DNA of 56,827 nucleotides from DSXH01 sp020724325 (lineage in GTDB: Bacteria; Bacteroidota; Ignavibacteria; Ignavibacteriales; Melioribacteraceae): assembly GCA_040756515.1 (NCBI GenBank), contig JBFLYW010000026.1:1-56827 (forward strand). Reading direction: 5' to 3'. The position numbers and the translations under genes are program-made. Under the pieces are notes generated by a model. The model was not told where the DNA came from and ran no database searches. It worked only from the letters and a program-made list of their open reading frames with translations. The stretch's first letter is position 1, and each line of letters starts with the position of its first letter. Of this stretch, positions 6,670 to 15,163 are shown piece by piece.

Positions 6670-7359
6670 TTAGTTTTTAATTTCACCGCCGCCAAACATG
6701 CAAAATCCTTTTACAATAAGTAACTTATTAGTGTCGTAGGCAATATTGGGCTCCTTTCTACGTTTATCTCCAAATCCGCCGAATATAGATATTACATCAA
6801 GCTCTACTTTCCAATTTGAAGGAATAATTAAAGTAGAGCCGCCGAAAATAGCTGTAACTTCAATGGTGTTTTCACCATCTGCAAGTTTGGAACCTAATAG
6901 ATTTATATCTGAACCGCCGAATATCGATACTGCACTTCCGCCTTTAAAGTTATCTGTATTAATTGTTTTTGTCCCGCCGCCGAATATGCTTACATCTTCC
7001 AAATAATCGTTAGATTTTTCACCGGTAGTTGTTTCCTCTTCCGCATAAATATTTTTTAGACTCAAGTGAGGACGGAATCCTTTTCGTCTGAAAATTATAT
7101 ACGAACCTATTAATATGAAAATTAACGGCCATAATTCCGGGACAAGATTAAATAATCCTATTGCAAGAAAAACTATTCCAGCAGTTTTATTATCGGATAA
7201 AACAAACAATAAAATTCCGAATAGAATAAAGAAATATTCCCAGCTCAGAAAATCAATGGGGAATAAATAAATGTCATAGTTTCTTAAAAGGAATACGAAC
7301 CCTATTAACACAAGTATAATTCCAATTACGACACGCGATTTTACCTTTTGCCATGCCAT
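6670..7359 (-). CDS. LiaF-like membrane protein (first copy)
   Basis: A 229-residue paralogue of the neighbouring gene with the same plan: three or four N-terminal membrane helices (IGIILVLIGFVFLL, YFFILFGILLFVL, IVFLAIGLFNLV, LWPLIFILIGSYI), a charged linker (about 95-120) and a C-terminal strand-repeat domain rich in IFGG (VSIFGGGT, SIFGGSDI, AIFGGSTLI, ISIFGGFGD, MFGGGEI). It is first in the four-gene operon. A strong ribosome binding site (AGGAGGTAATA) precedes its start. The IFGG periodicity suggests a small beta-solenoid. The function is inferred from the LiaF family only. Confidence 0.82.
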   Translation of the reverse strand: MAWQKVKSRVVIGIILVLIGFVFLLRNYDIYLFPIDFLSWEYFFILFGILLFVLSDNKTAGIVFLAIGLFNLVPELWPLIFILIGSYIIFRRKGFRPHLSLKNIYAEEETTTGEKSNDYLEDVSIFGGGTKTINTDNFKGGSAVSIFGGSDINLLGSKLADGENTIEVTAIFGGSTLIIPSNWKVELDVISIFGGFGDKRRKEPNIAYDTNKLLIVKGFCMFGGGEIKN

Positions 7360-7478
7360 TATTACCTCCTGAAAATTTCTATCTGATTATTCTGACGCAA
7401 AGATATTATTTGGGTTTTATGAAAAGAATGATAAATCGGTGAACGGCAGTAATTTATCGGTGAATAAAGAAATTGCTT

Positions 7479-8747
7479 CTACGAAAAATCGAGCAGTTTA
7501 TTTAGTTCCAGTTTGGAGCTTAGTTTATCATTTTTTAATGTTTCTATAACTGCATCCAGCGGAAATACTTTGCTGTAATCTACATAATATAACAAAGCAT
7601 AGAGCGATACATTTTTAGCCGGCACTCTTTTTCTGAAGTCATATTTTATTAATGTTGCTTTAGTTTCGGGCATACTTACGCTGCTGTCGTAAAAGATAAT
7701 TCCTTTATCAGAATTTTTAATAATTGCGGAGGAATAATCGAGTCCTTCTTTTGATGTAATTATAATAATATCCGGATCTTTTGTGCCTGTAAACAGAATT
7801 TCTTCCGGTGAAATAATTATATCTGAAGAAGAGAAACCCACGCCAACAGTTACAGGGTAATTTCCTTTTTTTGATACATTTAATCCTGAACTTACAGCAG
7901 CTTTAGCAAATATTTCTGCAGCAGATTGAACGCCTTCTCCAGCCGAGCCGCTAATCAAAATATTTACCGGTTTATCTATATTGGATTTGTATTTTACAGG
8001 AATATTTTCGTTGTCGTTTAATAATCTTTTTACATTTGTGCGAATGTTGGTTTCAAAACTTCTTGTTTCTTTATTAACAAAAGTTTTTACTTCAAGTCCG
8101 GCTGCATCTAAAATATTTTTCAATTTCATACCTGGGTTGGCTTTAACACCATAGCTTGGGCAAATTTCCATTACTTCTACAAGCGAAAAACCTTTGGCAG
8201 CGAATGCTTTAGAGAGGACGTCTGAGAAATCTACATTACCAATTACACGGCTTACAAAAGAAGCCCCTGCAATAGCTGCTAATTTACACAGATCGTATCC
8301 GTTTCTGTTGGTTCCTTCAGGAGTTGTAGTTGTTTTAAAACCGTAAGGAGTAAATTCGCTTGGTTGACCGCCGGTCATTCCATAAAGCATGTTGTTATGT
8401 ACTATAACAGTAATATTAAAATTATTATGGGCAGCATCAATAATGTGCTGCATACCAATTGTAGCTCCTCCATCTCCAACAAGAACAATTACTTTCTTCT
8501 TAGGGTTGCTTGTGCCGGCAGAAATTCCTGATGCAAGTGCAACAGAACGACCGTGCAAACCATGAATTGTGTGTGTCTTAAATGACTTGTCAATTATTCC
8601 ATGACAGCCAATATCGGTAACAATTATTATGTCCAGAATAGAATAATTATTTTTCTGCAGAGCAATATCGATATTATTTGCAACCAATGAATGTCCGCAT
8701 CCTTTACAGTAAGGAAGCTCGCCATCTTCCAGAAATTTTCTAGACAT
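7479..8747 (-). CDS. 2-oxoacid:ferredoxin oxidoreductase, fused beta-gamma subunits
   Basis: A 422-residue fusion. Residues 1-about 240 are the thiamine-diphosphate beta subunit. Cluster cysteines C14 and C17 (LPYCKGCGHS), C48 (IGCHG) and a later Cys (MEICPSYG) are visible, and the TPP motif runs from GDGG (91-94) to HNN (117-119). Residues about 260-422 match the gamma subunit (ILISGSAGEGVQSAAEIF). The enzyme oxidatively decarboxylates a 2-oxoacid (such as 2-oxoglutarate or a branched-chain oxoacid) to an acyl-CoA and reduces ferredoxin, or runs in reverse. Its start overlaps the alpha-subunit gene by 8 bases. No ferredoxin-like delta subunit lies beside it. The exact substrate is undecided. 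Confidence 0.9.
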   Translation of the reverse strand: MSRKFLEDGELPYCKGCGHSLVANNIDIALQKNNYSILDIIIVTDIGCHGIIDKSFKTHTIHGLHGRSVALASGISAGTSNPKKKVIVLVGDGGATIGMQHIIDAAHNNFNITVIVHNNMLYGMTGGQPSEFTPYGFKTTTTPEGTNRNGYDLCKLAAIAGASFVSRVIGNVDFSDVLSKAFAAKGFSLVEVMEICPSYGVKANPGMKLKNILDAAGLEVKTFVNKETRSFETNIRTNVKRLLNDNENIPVKYKSNIDKPVNILISGSAGEGVQSAAEIFAKAAVSSGLNVSKKGNYPVTVGVGFSSSDIIISPEEILFTGTKDPDIIIITSKEGLDYSSAIIKNSDKGIIFYDSSVSMPETKATLIKYDFRKRVPAKNVSLYALLYYVDYSKVFPLDAVIETLKNDKLSSKLELNKLLDFS

Positions 8748-9861
8748 AATTACTCGCTTGTTTTGTTATAGCTGCTGGATTTATCATTTTACCAAAGTCG
8801 GTAATACTAATAATATTTGTCTGCGGATTACTGCCGTATAGAACTTGTTTATACTGTCCGGTCAAATTCTCTTCTGCAATTATAATTGTTTCGAACTTAT
8901 CCAAAATCTCGTAATACTTTTTGGGGATAGGAAGTAAAGTCTTGGCAATAAGGTGTGAAATCTTTTTCCCTTCTTTTCTAAGATTGATTACTGCTTCTTT
9001 TACTGCATCGGAAGTAATTCCGTAGGATACAATTATTGTTTTTGCATCCGGTATATCATCAAGGTCGTAGTATACATAGTCTTCAATATTTCTTAGATTC
9101 TTGAAATGGAGGCGTTTAGAATTGTTCATCGCTTCCAAAGTACTATTTTGAATTATTCCTCTCATGTTATGTGTTGAAGCAGTTATTCTAACCTGATGCT
9201 GTTCATTGTCAATTGGTAGAAATGCTGGTACAAGGTTCTTCTCCGGTTTGTAAGGAATATAAGTCTCGGCGGAATTATAAAATTCTCTTTTATACTTCGA
9301 AATAAAAGGAAGCAGATTAAGATCAAGACTTTTTTTAGTCATCATTTCTTCTTTTGAAGTAAGAATAACAACAGGAGTTCTATGTTTAACGGCGAACTCA
9401 ACAGCTTTTGCCGATATGTTCCAGCAGTCGAATTCATCCGAATAGTTAAATGTGGCAATAGACATTCCACCGGAAATCATTCCATTCAAAAGCAGAAGAT
9501 CACCTTGTGCACCTGTAGTTGCAGTGCCTGTTGCAGGACCTAATCTTTGAACTAGAATTATTACCATCGGCAATTCCATCATGTAAGCCATATTGATACT
9601 TTCAACCATTAAAGCAAAACCCGGGAATGAAGTAGCTGTAACAGGAATCTTTCCGACTGACGAAAATCCTGCCATCCATTGAAGCGTTGTTATCTCATCA
9701 GGGGCAGCCATAAAAACAGGAAAACGTTGCGATGCATAATGGTAAAGTAAATTTGCCGGTGTAATGGGATAACCAATAAAAACATCGGCGCCGGCTTCCG
9801 TTAGTGCTTCAATTACTATTTTAGAATTGTCTGTAAAGATTATTTTCTTTTCATTGTTCAT
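8740..9861 (-). CDS. 2-oxoacid:ferredoxin oxidoreductase, alpha subunit
   Basis: A 373-residue alpha subunit with the N-terminal pyrimidine-binding domain (ADVFIGYPITPAN, 25-37) and the C-terminal CoA-binding/transketolase-like domain (from about 240, TIIVSYGITSDAVKEA). The GYPITP motif is diagnostic of the POR/KOR alpha family. It pairs with the downstream beta-gamma fusion, sharing 8 bases. The two genes alone can form the full catalytic set (alpha, beta, gamma). The gene is transcribed divergently from the acyl-CoA dehydrogenase, which might handle CoA esters made by it. That link is inference from position. Confidence 0.9.
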   Translation of the reverse strand: MNNEKKIIFTDNSKIVIEALTEAGADVFIGYPITPANLLYHYASQRFPVFMAAPDEITTLQWMAGFSSVGKIPVTATSFPGFALMVESINMAYMMELPMVIILVQRLGPATGTATTGAQGDLLLLNGMISGGMSIATFNYSDEFDCWNISAKAVEFAVKHRTPVVILTSKEEMMTKKSLDLNLLPFISKYKREFYNSAETYIPYKPEKNLVPAFLPIDNEQHQVRITASTHNMRGIIQNSTLEAMNNSKRLHFKNLRNIEDYVYYDLDDIPDAKTIIVSYGITSDAVKEAVINLRKEGKKISHLIAKTLLPIPKKYYEILDKFETIIIAEENLTGQYKQVLYGSNPQTNIISITDFGKMINPAAITKQASNYV

Positions 9862-10043
9862 AAATTTATCCGAGAATAACCGATTTTAACGTTCAAAAAT
9901 GAAGTGTATCAATTAAACCTTATAATACCTATCGAAAATTATAAAAAGTAATCCAAACCTTTGATATATTTCGGTAGAATTTTTTTAGCATTTTGTATTT
10001 AATCAATATTTACGAGCAATTTATTAATAAAATTGGAATAGCT

Positions 10044-11225
10044 ATGTCAACTACAATTCAATTTAATCCTCCAGACCATTATTTAATGGATGATTTGTTT
10101 ACGGTTGAACAGAAGATGATTAGAAGCACTATACGCGAATGGGTTAACAATTCAGTAAAACCGATTATTGAAGATTACACAGAGAAGGCAAAATTTCCGA
10201 TGCACCTTGTAAAAGAAATGGCAGAGATTGGTGCTTTTGGACCTTTCATACCTTCTGAATATGGCGGTGCCGATTTAGATCATGTTTCTTATGGATTGAT
10301 AATGCAAGAACTAGAACGTGGCGATTCAGGAGTTAGATCGTTTGCTTCGGTTCAAACTTCTCTGGTTATGTATCCTGTCTTCACTTTTGGAAATGAAGAT
10401 CAGAAGAAGAAATATTTACCCAGACTTGCCTCGGGTGAAATTATTGGATGTTTCGGACTAACGGAACCCGACTTCGGATCAGATCCGGGAGGGATGGCAA
10501 CAAAAGTAAAAGATATGGGCGATTATTACCTGCTAAATGGCGCTAAGATGTGGATTACAAATTCGTCAATAGCAGATATTGCTATTGTCTGGGCAAAAGA
10601 TGAACAAGGTGTAGTAAGAGGTATGATTGTTGAGAAAGAATGGGAAGGTTATTCGGCTCCCGAGCAACACGGAAAATGGTCTTTGCGTGCAAGTGTTACG
10701 GGCGAACTTGTTTTCGATAATGTAAAGGTTCCAAAAGAATATGTTCTTCCAAATATTCAAGGGCTTAAAGGACCATTGATGTGCTTGAGCTCTGCAAGAT
10801 ATGGAATTGCGTGGGGAGCTATTGGCGCTGCTATGGATTGTTATGATGCCGCTGTAAGATATTCATTAGAAAGAAAACAATTCGGCAAGCAAGTTGGTGC
10901 ATTCCAGCTTCAACAAAAAAAACTTGCTGAAGCTTTAACCGAAATTACTAAAGCTCAGTTACTTGCATGGAGATGCGGCGTGTTAAAAGATGAAGGGAAA
11001 GCTACTTTTGCACATATTTCTATGGCAAAAAGAAATAATGTTCAAATGGCTTTGAATATTGCCAGAGAACTTAGGCAGGTCTTAGGTGCTATGGGTATTA
11101 CAAACGACTACCCCTTAATGCGGCACATGATGAATCTTGAATCAGTCATTACTTACGAAGGTACTCACGACATTCATCTTTTAATTACTGGGCAGGAGAT
11201 TACCGGTATTCCCGCTTATAGATAA
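10044..11225 (+). CDS. Acyl-CoA dehydrogenase, glutaryl-CoA dehydrogenase-like
   Basis: A 393-residue FAD enzyme of the acyl-CoA dehydrogenase fold: N-terminal helical domain to about 130, middle beta domain with the flavin-contact stretch CFGLTEPDFGSDPG and WITNSSIADI, and C-terminal helical domain with RKQFGKQVGAFQLQQ. The catalytic Glu lies in ITYEGTHDIH, and the whole C-terminal block resembles glutaryl-CoA dehydrogenase, which oxidises and decarboxylates glutaryl-CoA. I start it at the ATG at 10044 (MSTTIQF), because the upstream in-frame extension begins at a weak TTG and is not family-like. Divergent oxoacid:ferredoxin oxidoreductase genes suggest an amino-acid catabolic setting. Confidence 0.9.
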   Translation: MSTTIQFNPPDHYLMDDLFTVEQKMIRSTIREWVNNSVKPIIEDYTEKAKFPMHLVKEMAEIGAFGPFIPSEYGGADLDHVSYGLIMQELERGDSGVRSFASVQTSLVMYPVFTFGNEDQKKKYLPRLASGEIIGCFGLTEPDFGSDPGGMATKVKDMGDYYLLNGAKMWITNSSIADIAIVWAKDEQGVVRGMIVEKEWEGYSAPEQHGKWSLRASVTGELVFDNVKVPKEYVLPNIQGLKGPLMCLSSARYGIAWGAIGAAMDCYDAAVRYSLERKQFGKQVGAFQLQQKKLAEALTEITKAQLLAWRCGVLKDEGKATFAHISMAKRNNVQMALNIARELRQVLGAMGITNDYPLMRHMMNLESVITYEGTHDIHLLITGQEITGIPAYR

Positions 11226-11231
11226 CTCAAC

Positions 11232-11281
11232 AACCTTGAAGGTCATGAAGAGTTAAATAACAACTCATGACCTTCAAGGTT
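11232..11281. repeat. Inverted repeat AACCTTGAAGGTC, copy B
   Basis: Perfect 17-bp arms at 11232-11248 and 11265-11281 (AACCTTGAAGGTCATGA and its complement) fill most of the gap between the convergent acyl-CoA dehydrogenase and rmuC genes. The first 13 bases of each arm match copy A at 3999-4048. The core ACCTT-G-AAGGT is itself nearly palindromic, so each arm could also fold alone. Confidence 0.85.
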
Positions 11282-11298
11282 AGTTTCGAAGCTCTCTA

Positions 11299-12528
11299 TT
11301 ATAACAGTTCGGTTTGTTCGGATGATGGTAATTCCTGAACTTTATTAAGGTGTTTTTCAATTTTACGTGTTGATTTAGCAGCCTCGTCAATAGTATTGCT
11401 TGCCTCTTGTAATTTCTTTTGAGTTTTTTCCAGCAAATTGCCGAATGTGCCAAATTCATTTTTTACAGAGCCAAGTACTTTCCATACTTCGCTGGATCTT
11501 TTTTCAATTGCAAGTGTTCTAAAACCCATTTGCAGACTATTTAAGAGTGCAGTAAGGGTTGTTGGTCCGCTAATAGTTACGCGGTATTCACGTTGAAGAA
11601 TTTCTGCAATTCCAGGTCTTCTCAGTATTTCTGCATATAAACCTTCTATAGGTAAAAACATAATTGCAAAGTCAGTTGTTTGAGGAGGTGCGATATACTT
11701 TTCTGCAATTTTCTTTGCCTCACTTTTAATTCTAGCTTCAATGCTTTTTTGTGCTTCATTAATTAATGCAGCGTTGTTTGTTTCCTGTGCTTCAAGTAAT
11801 CTTTGATAATCTTCAACAGGAAATTTAGCATCTATAGGAAGCCATACAATATCGTCTTTGCTTTCATTTCTTCCGGGCAGTTTTATTGCTATTTCAACTT
11901 TATCATTGCTTCCTTTTTTGACGGAGACATTTTTTTCATATTGGTCGCGGGTTAAAATCTGTTCAATTAAATTTTCCAGTTGAATTTCGCCCCAGCCTCC
12001 TCGTGTTTTTACATTTGCAAGAACATTTTTAAGATCTCCAACACCACGTGCTAATTCCTGCATATCGCCAAGTCCTTTATAAACCTGCTCCAACCTTTCG
12101 CTAACGAGCTTGAACGATTCGCCTAAACGCTTTTCTAATGTACTATGCAATTTTTCATCGACGGTATGACGCATTTCTTCAAGTTTTTTAGAATTGTTCT
12201 CTTGAATCTCTTTTAATTGTGATTCGACACGGTTCTGTAATTTATCGAACATCTGTTCGTTTGTTTGAATAAGCTTAGATAACTGATCAAAAAATTGATC
12301 GCCAAATAATTTGATTGCATTGCTCAATTCCTCACGTTGGAATTTACCAACCATGCTTGTTTCCTCCCTGTTGCGCGATAATTCATCTCTAAAGGATTTG
12401 TCGATTCTAATCAGTTCATCTTTCAAATAGACATGCATCTTGCGCGAAGACAATTTGCTGGTTAACCAGGTAGATATCAGAATTAAAACAACTGAACCAA
12501 GTGCAATTATTAAATAAATTTCGTTCAT
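11299..12528 (-). CDS. rmuC: DNA recombination protein RmuC
   Basis: A 409-residue RmuC family protein: one N-terminal membrane anchor (EIYLIIALGSVVLILISTW), a long coiled coil (about 30-150, with repeated leucine and glutamate/lysine heptads), then the conserved RmuC nuclease-like core (about 160-370; GGWGEIQLENLIEQIL, VWLPIDAKFPVEDYQRL, IMFLPIEGLYAEIL). RmuC limits DNA rearrangements; its biochemical activity is little known. I use the ATG at 12528, because an AGGAGG lies just upstream of it at good spacing, whereas a longer reading frame would start before that ribosome binding site. It is convergent with the dehydrogenase gene. Confidence 0.92.
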   Translation of the reverse strand: MNEIYLIIALGSVVLILISTWLTSKLSSRKMHVYLKDELIRIDKSFRDELSRNREETSMVGKFQREELSNAIKLFGDQFFDQLSKLIQTNEQMFDKLQNRVESQLKEIQENNSKKLEEMRHTVDEKLHSTLEKRLGESFKLVSERLEQVYKGLGDMQELARGVGDLKNVLANVKTRGGWGEIQLENLIEQILTRDQYEKNVSVKKGSNDKVEIAIKLPGRNESKDDIVWLPIDAKFPVEDYQRLLEAQETNNAALINEAQKSIEARIKSEAKKIAEKYIAPPQTTDFAIMFLPIEGLYAEILRRPGIAEILQREYRVTISGPTTLTALLNSLQMGFRTLAIEKRSSEVWKVLGSVKNEFGTFGNLLEKTQKKLQEASNTIDEAAKSTRKIEKHLNKVQELPSSEQTELL

Positions 12529-12565
12529 CATTCCTCCTTTGGCAAGAAAGTGAAAATACCATCGG

Positions 12566-12600
12566 TTATTTATCAAATATTTTTTTATTCATCAAATATT
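12566..12600. repeat. 16-bp direct repeat in a divergent promoter region
   Basis: TTATT(T/C)ATCAAATATT occurs at 12566-12581 and 12585-12600, a 19-base period. It lies in the short gap between the rmuC start and the divergent acylase gene. The spacing is close to two helical turns, which would suit a dimeric regulator, but AT-rich sequence makes chance possible. Confidence 0.6.
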
Positions 12601-12638
12601 ATTTCATTATTTTAAATAAGTAATTCGAGTGATGTTAA

Positions 12639-15101
12639 ATGAAAAGTTGGAAAAAAATTTTATTCGGTCTTTTAGGATCGATAATTATAGTTGTAGTTGT
12701 TCTGTTTATTATTTCTTATATAATAGTAAGCAAGTCACTACCTGAATATGATGGTCAGGTAAAATTATCCGGGTTGAATTCAGAAGTCCTTGTCTATCGC
12801 GATTCATTTGCCATTCCACTTATTTCTGCAAGTAGTGATGAGGATTTGGTATTCGCTCTCGGATATGTTCACGCCCAGGAACGATTATTTCAGATGGATT
12901 TGGCACGCAGAGCCGGTGAAGGTAAATTAAGCGAAATCTTTGGCAGCAGGACTATACCTTTCGATAAAATGTTCCGGACAATTGGATTATATAAAGTTGT
13001 AGAAGACGGATTTAGAAAACTGAACCCTGTTTCTCAGAAAATATTAATTGCTTACTCAAAGGGAGTAAATAGTTTTATTGAAAAAGCCAAAGGAAAATAT
13101 CCAATAGAATTTGATCTATTGGGATATGACCCATACCTTTGGAAACCCGAACATAGTATGTTAATTGCAAAGTTAATGGCATGGGAATTAAATGTAAGCT
13201 GGTGGAGCGATATTGCATTCTCCAATATTATTCAGAAAGTTGGCGCAGAGAAAGCGAAGGAATTATTACCTGATTACCCTGAGAATGCACCTTTAATTAT
13301 TCCCAAAGAAATTTCAACATTCCCAAGAGTTAGTAATAACCTAATAAAGGTTGATAAAGAGTTTAGAAAATTTATGGGTAATGTTGGTACACATATCGGC
13401 TCCAATAATTGGGTGATAAACGGTAATATCTCGAAATCTCAAAAACCGATAATTGCTAACGATCCGCATCTGGGGTATTCTGCGCCAGGTAAATGGTTCT
13501 TCACAATATTAAGAAGTAATGATTGGAATGCAGAAGGATTTACAATACCCGGTTTGCCCGCGATTGTAATAGGGAAAAATGAGAATATTGCCTGGGCTAT
13601 GACGAATGTAATGGCGGATGATGCCGATTTCTATAATGAAAAAATTGATAGCAGCGGAAAGAAATATTTTGTGAATAATCAATTGAAAGATATTATTACC
13701 ATTCAAGATTCTTTTGCCGTCAAGGATTCATTGTATTATAAATTCATTATTAGAAAAACATTCCGCGGACCAATCATTTCTGATGTTCATACTTTCAACA
13801 TTCTTTATCCTGAATCTGGCTTAACAAATTCAACAATTAGCATGCGATGGACAGCCCTTGAGTTCAGTGATGAAATGTTTGCCACTATTTCATTGAACAA
13901 AGCCAAAGACTGGAACGACTTTAAAGCCGCATTGCGCTATTTTACAGTTCCAGGTCAAAATTTTATATATGCCGATAAGCTTGGAAATATTGGATATGTT
14001 TGTGCAGCACGATTACCATTGCGAAATAGTTTTAGCCCCACCTTAATTTATGACGGCTCTACAGATGCATCTGACTGGAAAGGATTTGTTCCTTATGAGG
14101 AGATGCCTAAGTTTTATAATCCGTCTAAAAATTTTATAGCTACTGCAAATAACAAAACAGTAAGCAACTTCCGTTACCACATTTCAAATGTTTGGGAACC
14201 GCCGTCTCGAATTGAAAGAATTACTGAGCTGTTGAAATCGAAAACGATTCATTCAAAAGAAGATTTTAAGAGTTACCAGATGGATTTTTATTCCCCTTAT
14301 GCCAAAGAAATTGTACCATATATTTTGAATGCGTTTAAAGATGCTAAGGTAAGTGATAAGAACTTATTAACTGCATTGGAATTACTGGATAACTGGAACT
14401 TTGAAATGTCGGCTGGGAGTCAGGTCCCTACAATTTATCTCCATTTCTATCATCACCTTATTAAAAATATTTTTGAAGATGATCTTGGCGAAGACTTATT
14501 AAAGGAATATGTATTTCTCGCTAACATACCATATCGAATAATTCCAAAATACCTAAAAGAAAACTCCACTAATCTGTTTGATAATGTAAATACGCTGCAA
14601 GTTGAATCCAGAGATGATATTATTAGGCAAAGTCTTGTTGACGCGTTAACAGAACTTGAAGAGAAGCTTGGAAAAGAAATTTACTTATGGCAGTGGGGAA
14701 AAATCCATAAAGTAAAATTCAAACATACGTTTTCGGGGTTTTCTACAATTATTGATAAGCTTATAAATATTGGTCCTTTTGAAATTGGCGGTGACGGAAC
14801 AACCGTATTCAATACAGAATATTCATTCCATGAGATTTACGAGAGAGAAAGAGACTTATCCAAACCGCATCGTTCCGAACCTTACCAGAATATTCTTGGT
14901 CCATCAATGCGATTCATTTACGATTTTGGCGACCCGGATTATTTTTATATGAACTTACCCACCGGACAAGCCGGACACTTTCTTAACCCACACTATAAAG
15001 ATATGACAGAAATGTGGCTTAAGGGCAAGTATGTTAAAATTCCGCTGAGTGAGGAAAAATTTATAAATACTTCCAGGCACCTTCTAAAATTAATTCCTTA
15101 G
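12639..15101 (+). CDS. Penicillin acylase family (Ntn-hydrolase) protein
   Basis: An 820-residue Ntn-hydrolase precursor of the penicillin G acylase / acyl-homoserine-lactone acylase family (S45). There is an N-terminal hydrophobic segment (5-30, signal anchor or signal peptide), an alpha-chain region (about 35-230) with GYVHAQERLFQMDLARR, and the self-cleavage site before the nucleophile S255 (HIGSNNWVI). The beta-chain shows ANDPHLGYS and the C-terminal GQAGHFLNPHYKDM. Family members hydrolyse amide-linked acyl chains in the periplasm, some of them quorum signals or antibiotics. The length is typical. The substrate cannot be assigned. It is divergent from rmuC and followed 62 bases later by metF. 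Confidence 0.92.
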   Translation: MKSWKKILFGLLGSIIIVVVVLFIISYIIVSKSLPEYDGQVKLSGLNSEVLVYRDSFAIPLISASSDEDLVFALGYVHAQERLFQMDLARRAGEGKLSEIFGSRTIPFDKMFRTIGLYKVVEDGFRKLNPVSQKILIAYSKGVNSFIEKAKGKYPIEFDLLGYDPYLWKPEHSMLIAKLMAWELNVSWWSDIAFSNIIQKVGAEKAKELLPDYPENAPLIIPKEISTFPRVSNNLIKVDKEFRKFMGNVGTHIGSNNWVINGNISKSQKPIIANDPHLGYSAPGKWFFTILRSNDWNAEGFTIPGLPAIVIGKNENIAWAMTNVMADDADFYNEKIDSSGKKYFVNNQLKDIITIQDSFAVKDSLYYKFIIRKTFRGPIISDVHTFNILYPESGLTNSTISMRWTALEFSDEMFATISLNKAKDWNDFKAALRYFTVPGQNFIYADKLGNIGYVCAARLPLRNSFSPTLIYDGSTDASDWKGFVPYEEMPKFYNPSKNFIATANNKTVSNFRYHISNVWEPPSRIERITELLKSKTIHSKEDFKSYQMDFYSPYAKEIVPYILNAFKDAKVSDKNLLTALELLDNWNFEMSAGSQVPTIYLHFYHHLIKNIFEDDLGEDLLKEYVFLANIPYRIIPKYLKENSTNLFDNVNTLQVESRDDIIRQSLVDALTELEEKLGKEIYLWQWGKIHKVKFKHTFSGFSTIIDKLINIGPFEIGGDGTTVFNTEYSFHEIYERERDLSKPHRSEPYQNILGPSMRFIYDFGDPDYFYMNLPTGQAGHFLNPHYKDMTEMWLKGKYVKIPLSEEKFINTSRHLLKLIP

Positions 15102-15163
15102 ATTCACTTTCAAGAAGTTTATTGAGTAATGTATTAAATTAGTTCACAAAATAATTATAGAAT

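Noticed and set aside
14953..14985. PTGQAG segment and CCGGACAAGCCGG palindrome in the penicillin acylase gene, like a palindromic insertion in a coding region
   Set aside because: GQ(A/S)G-x-x-x-x-PHY is a native conserved motif of this acylase family, so no insertion is needed to explain it.
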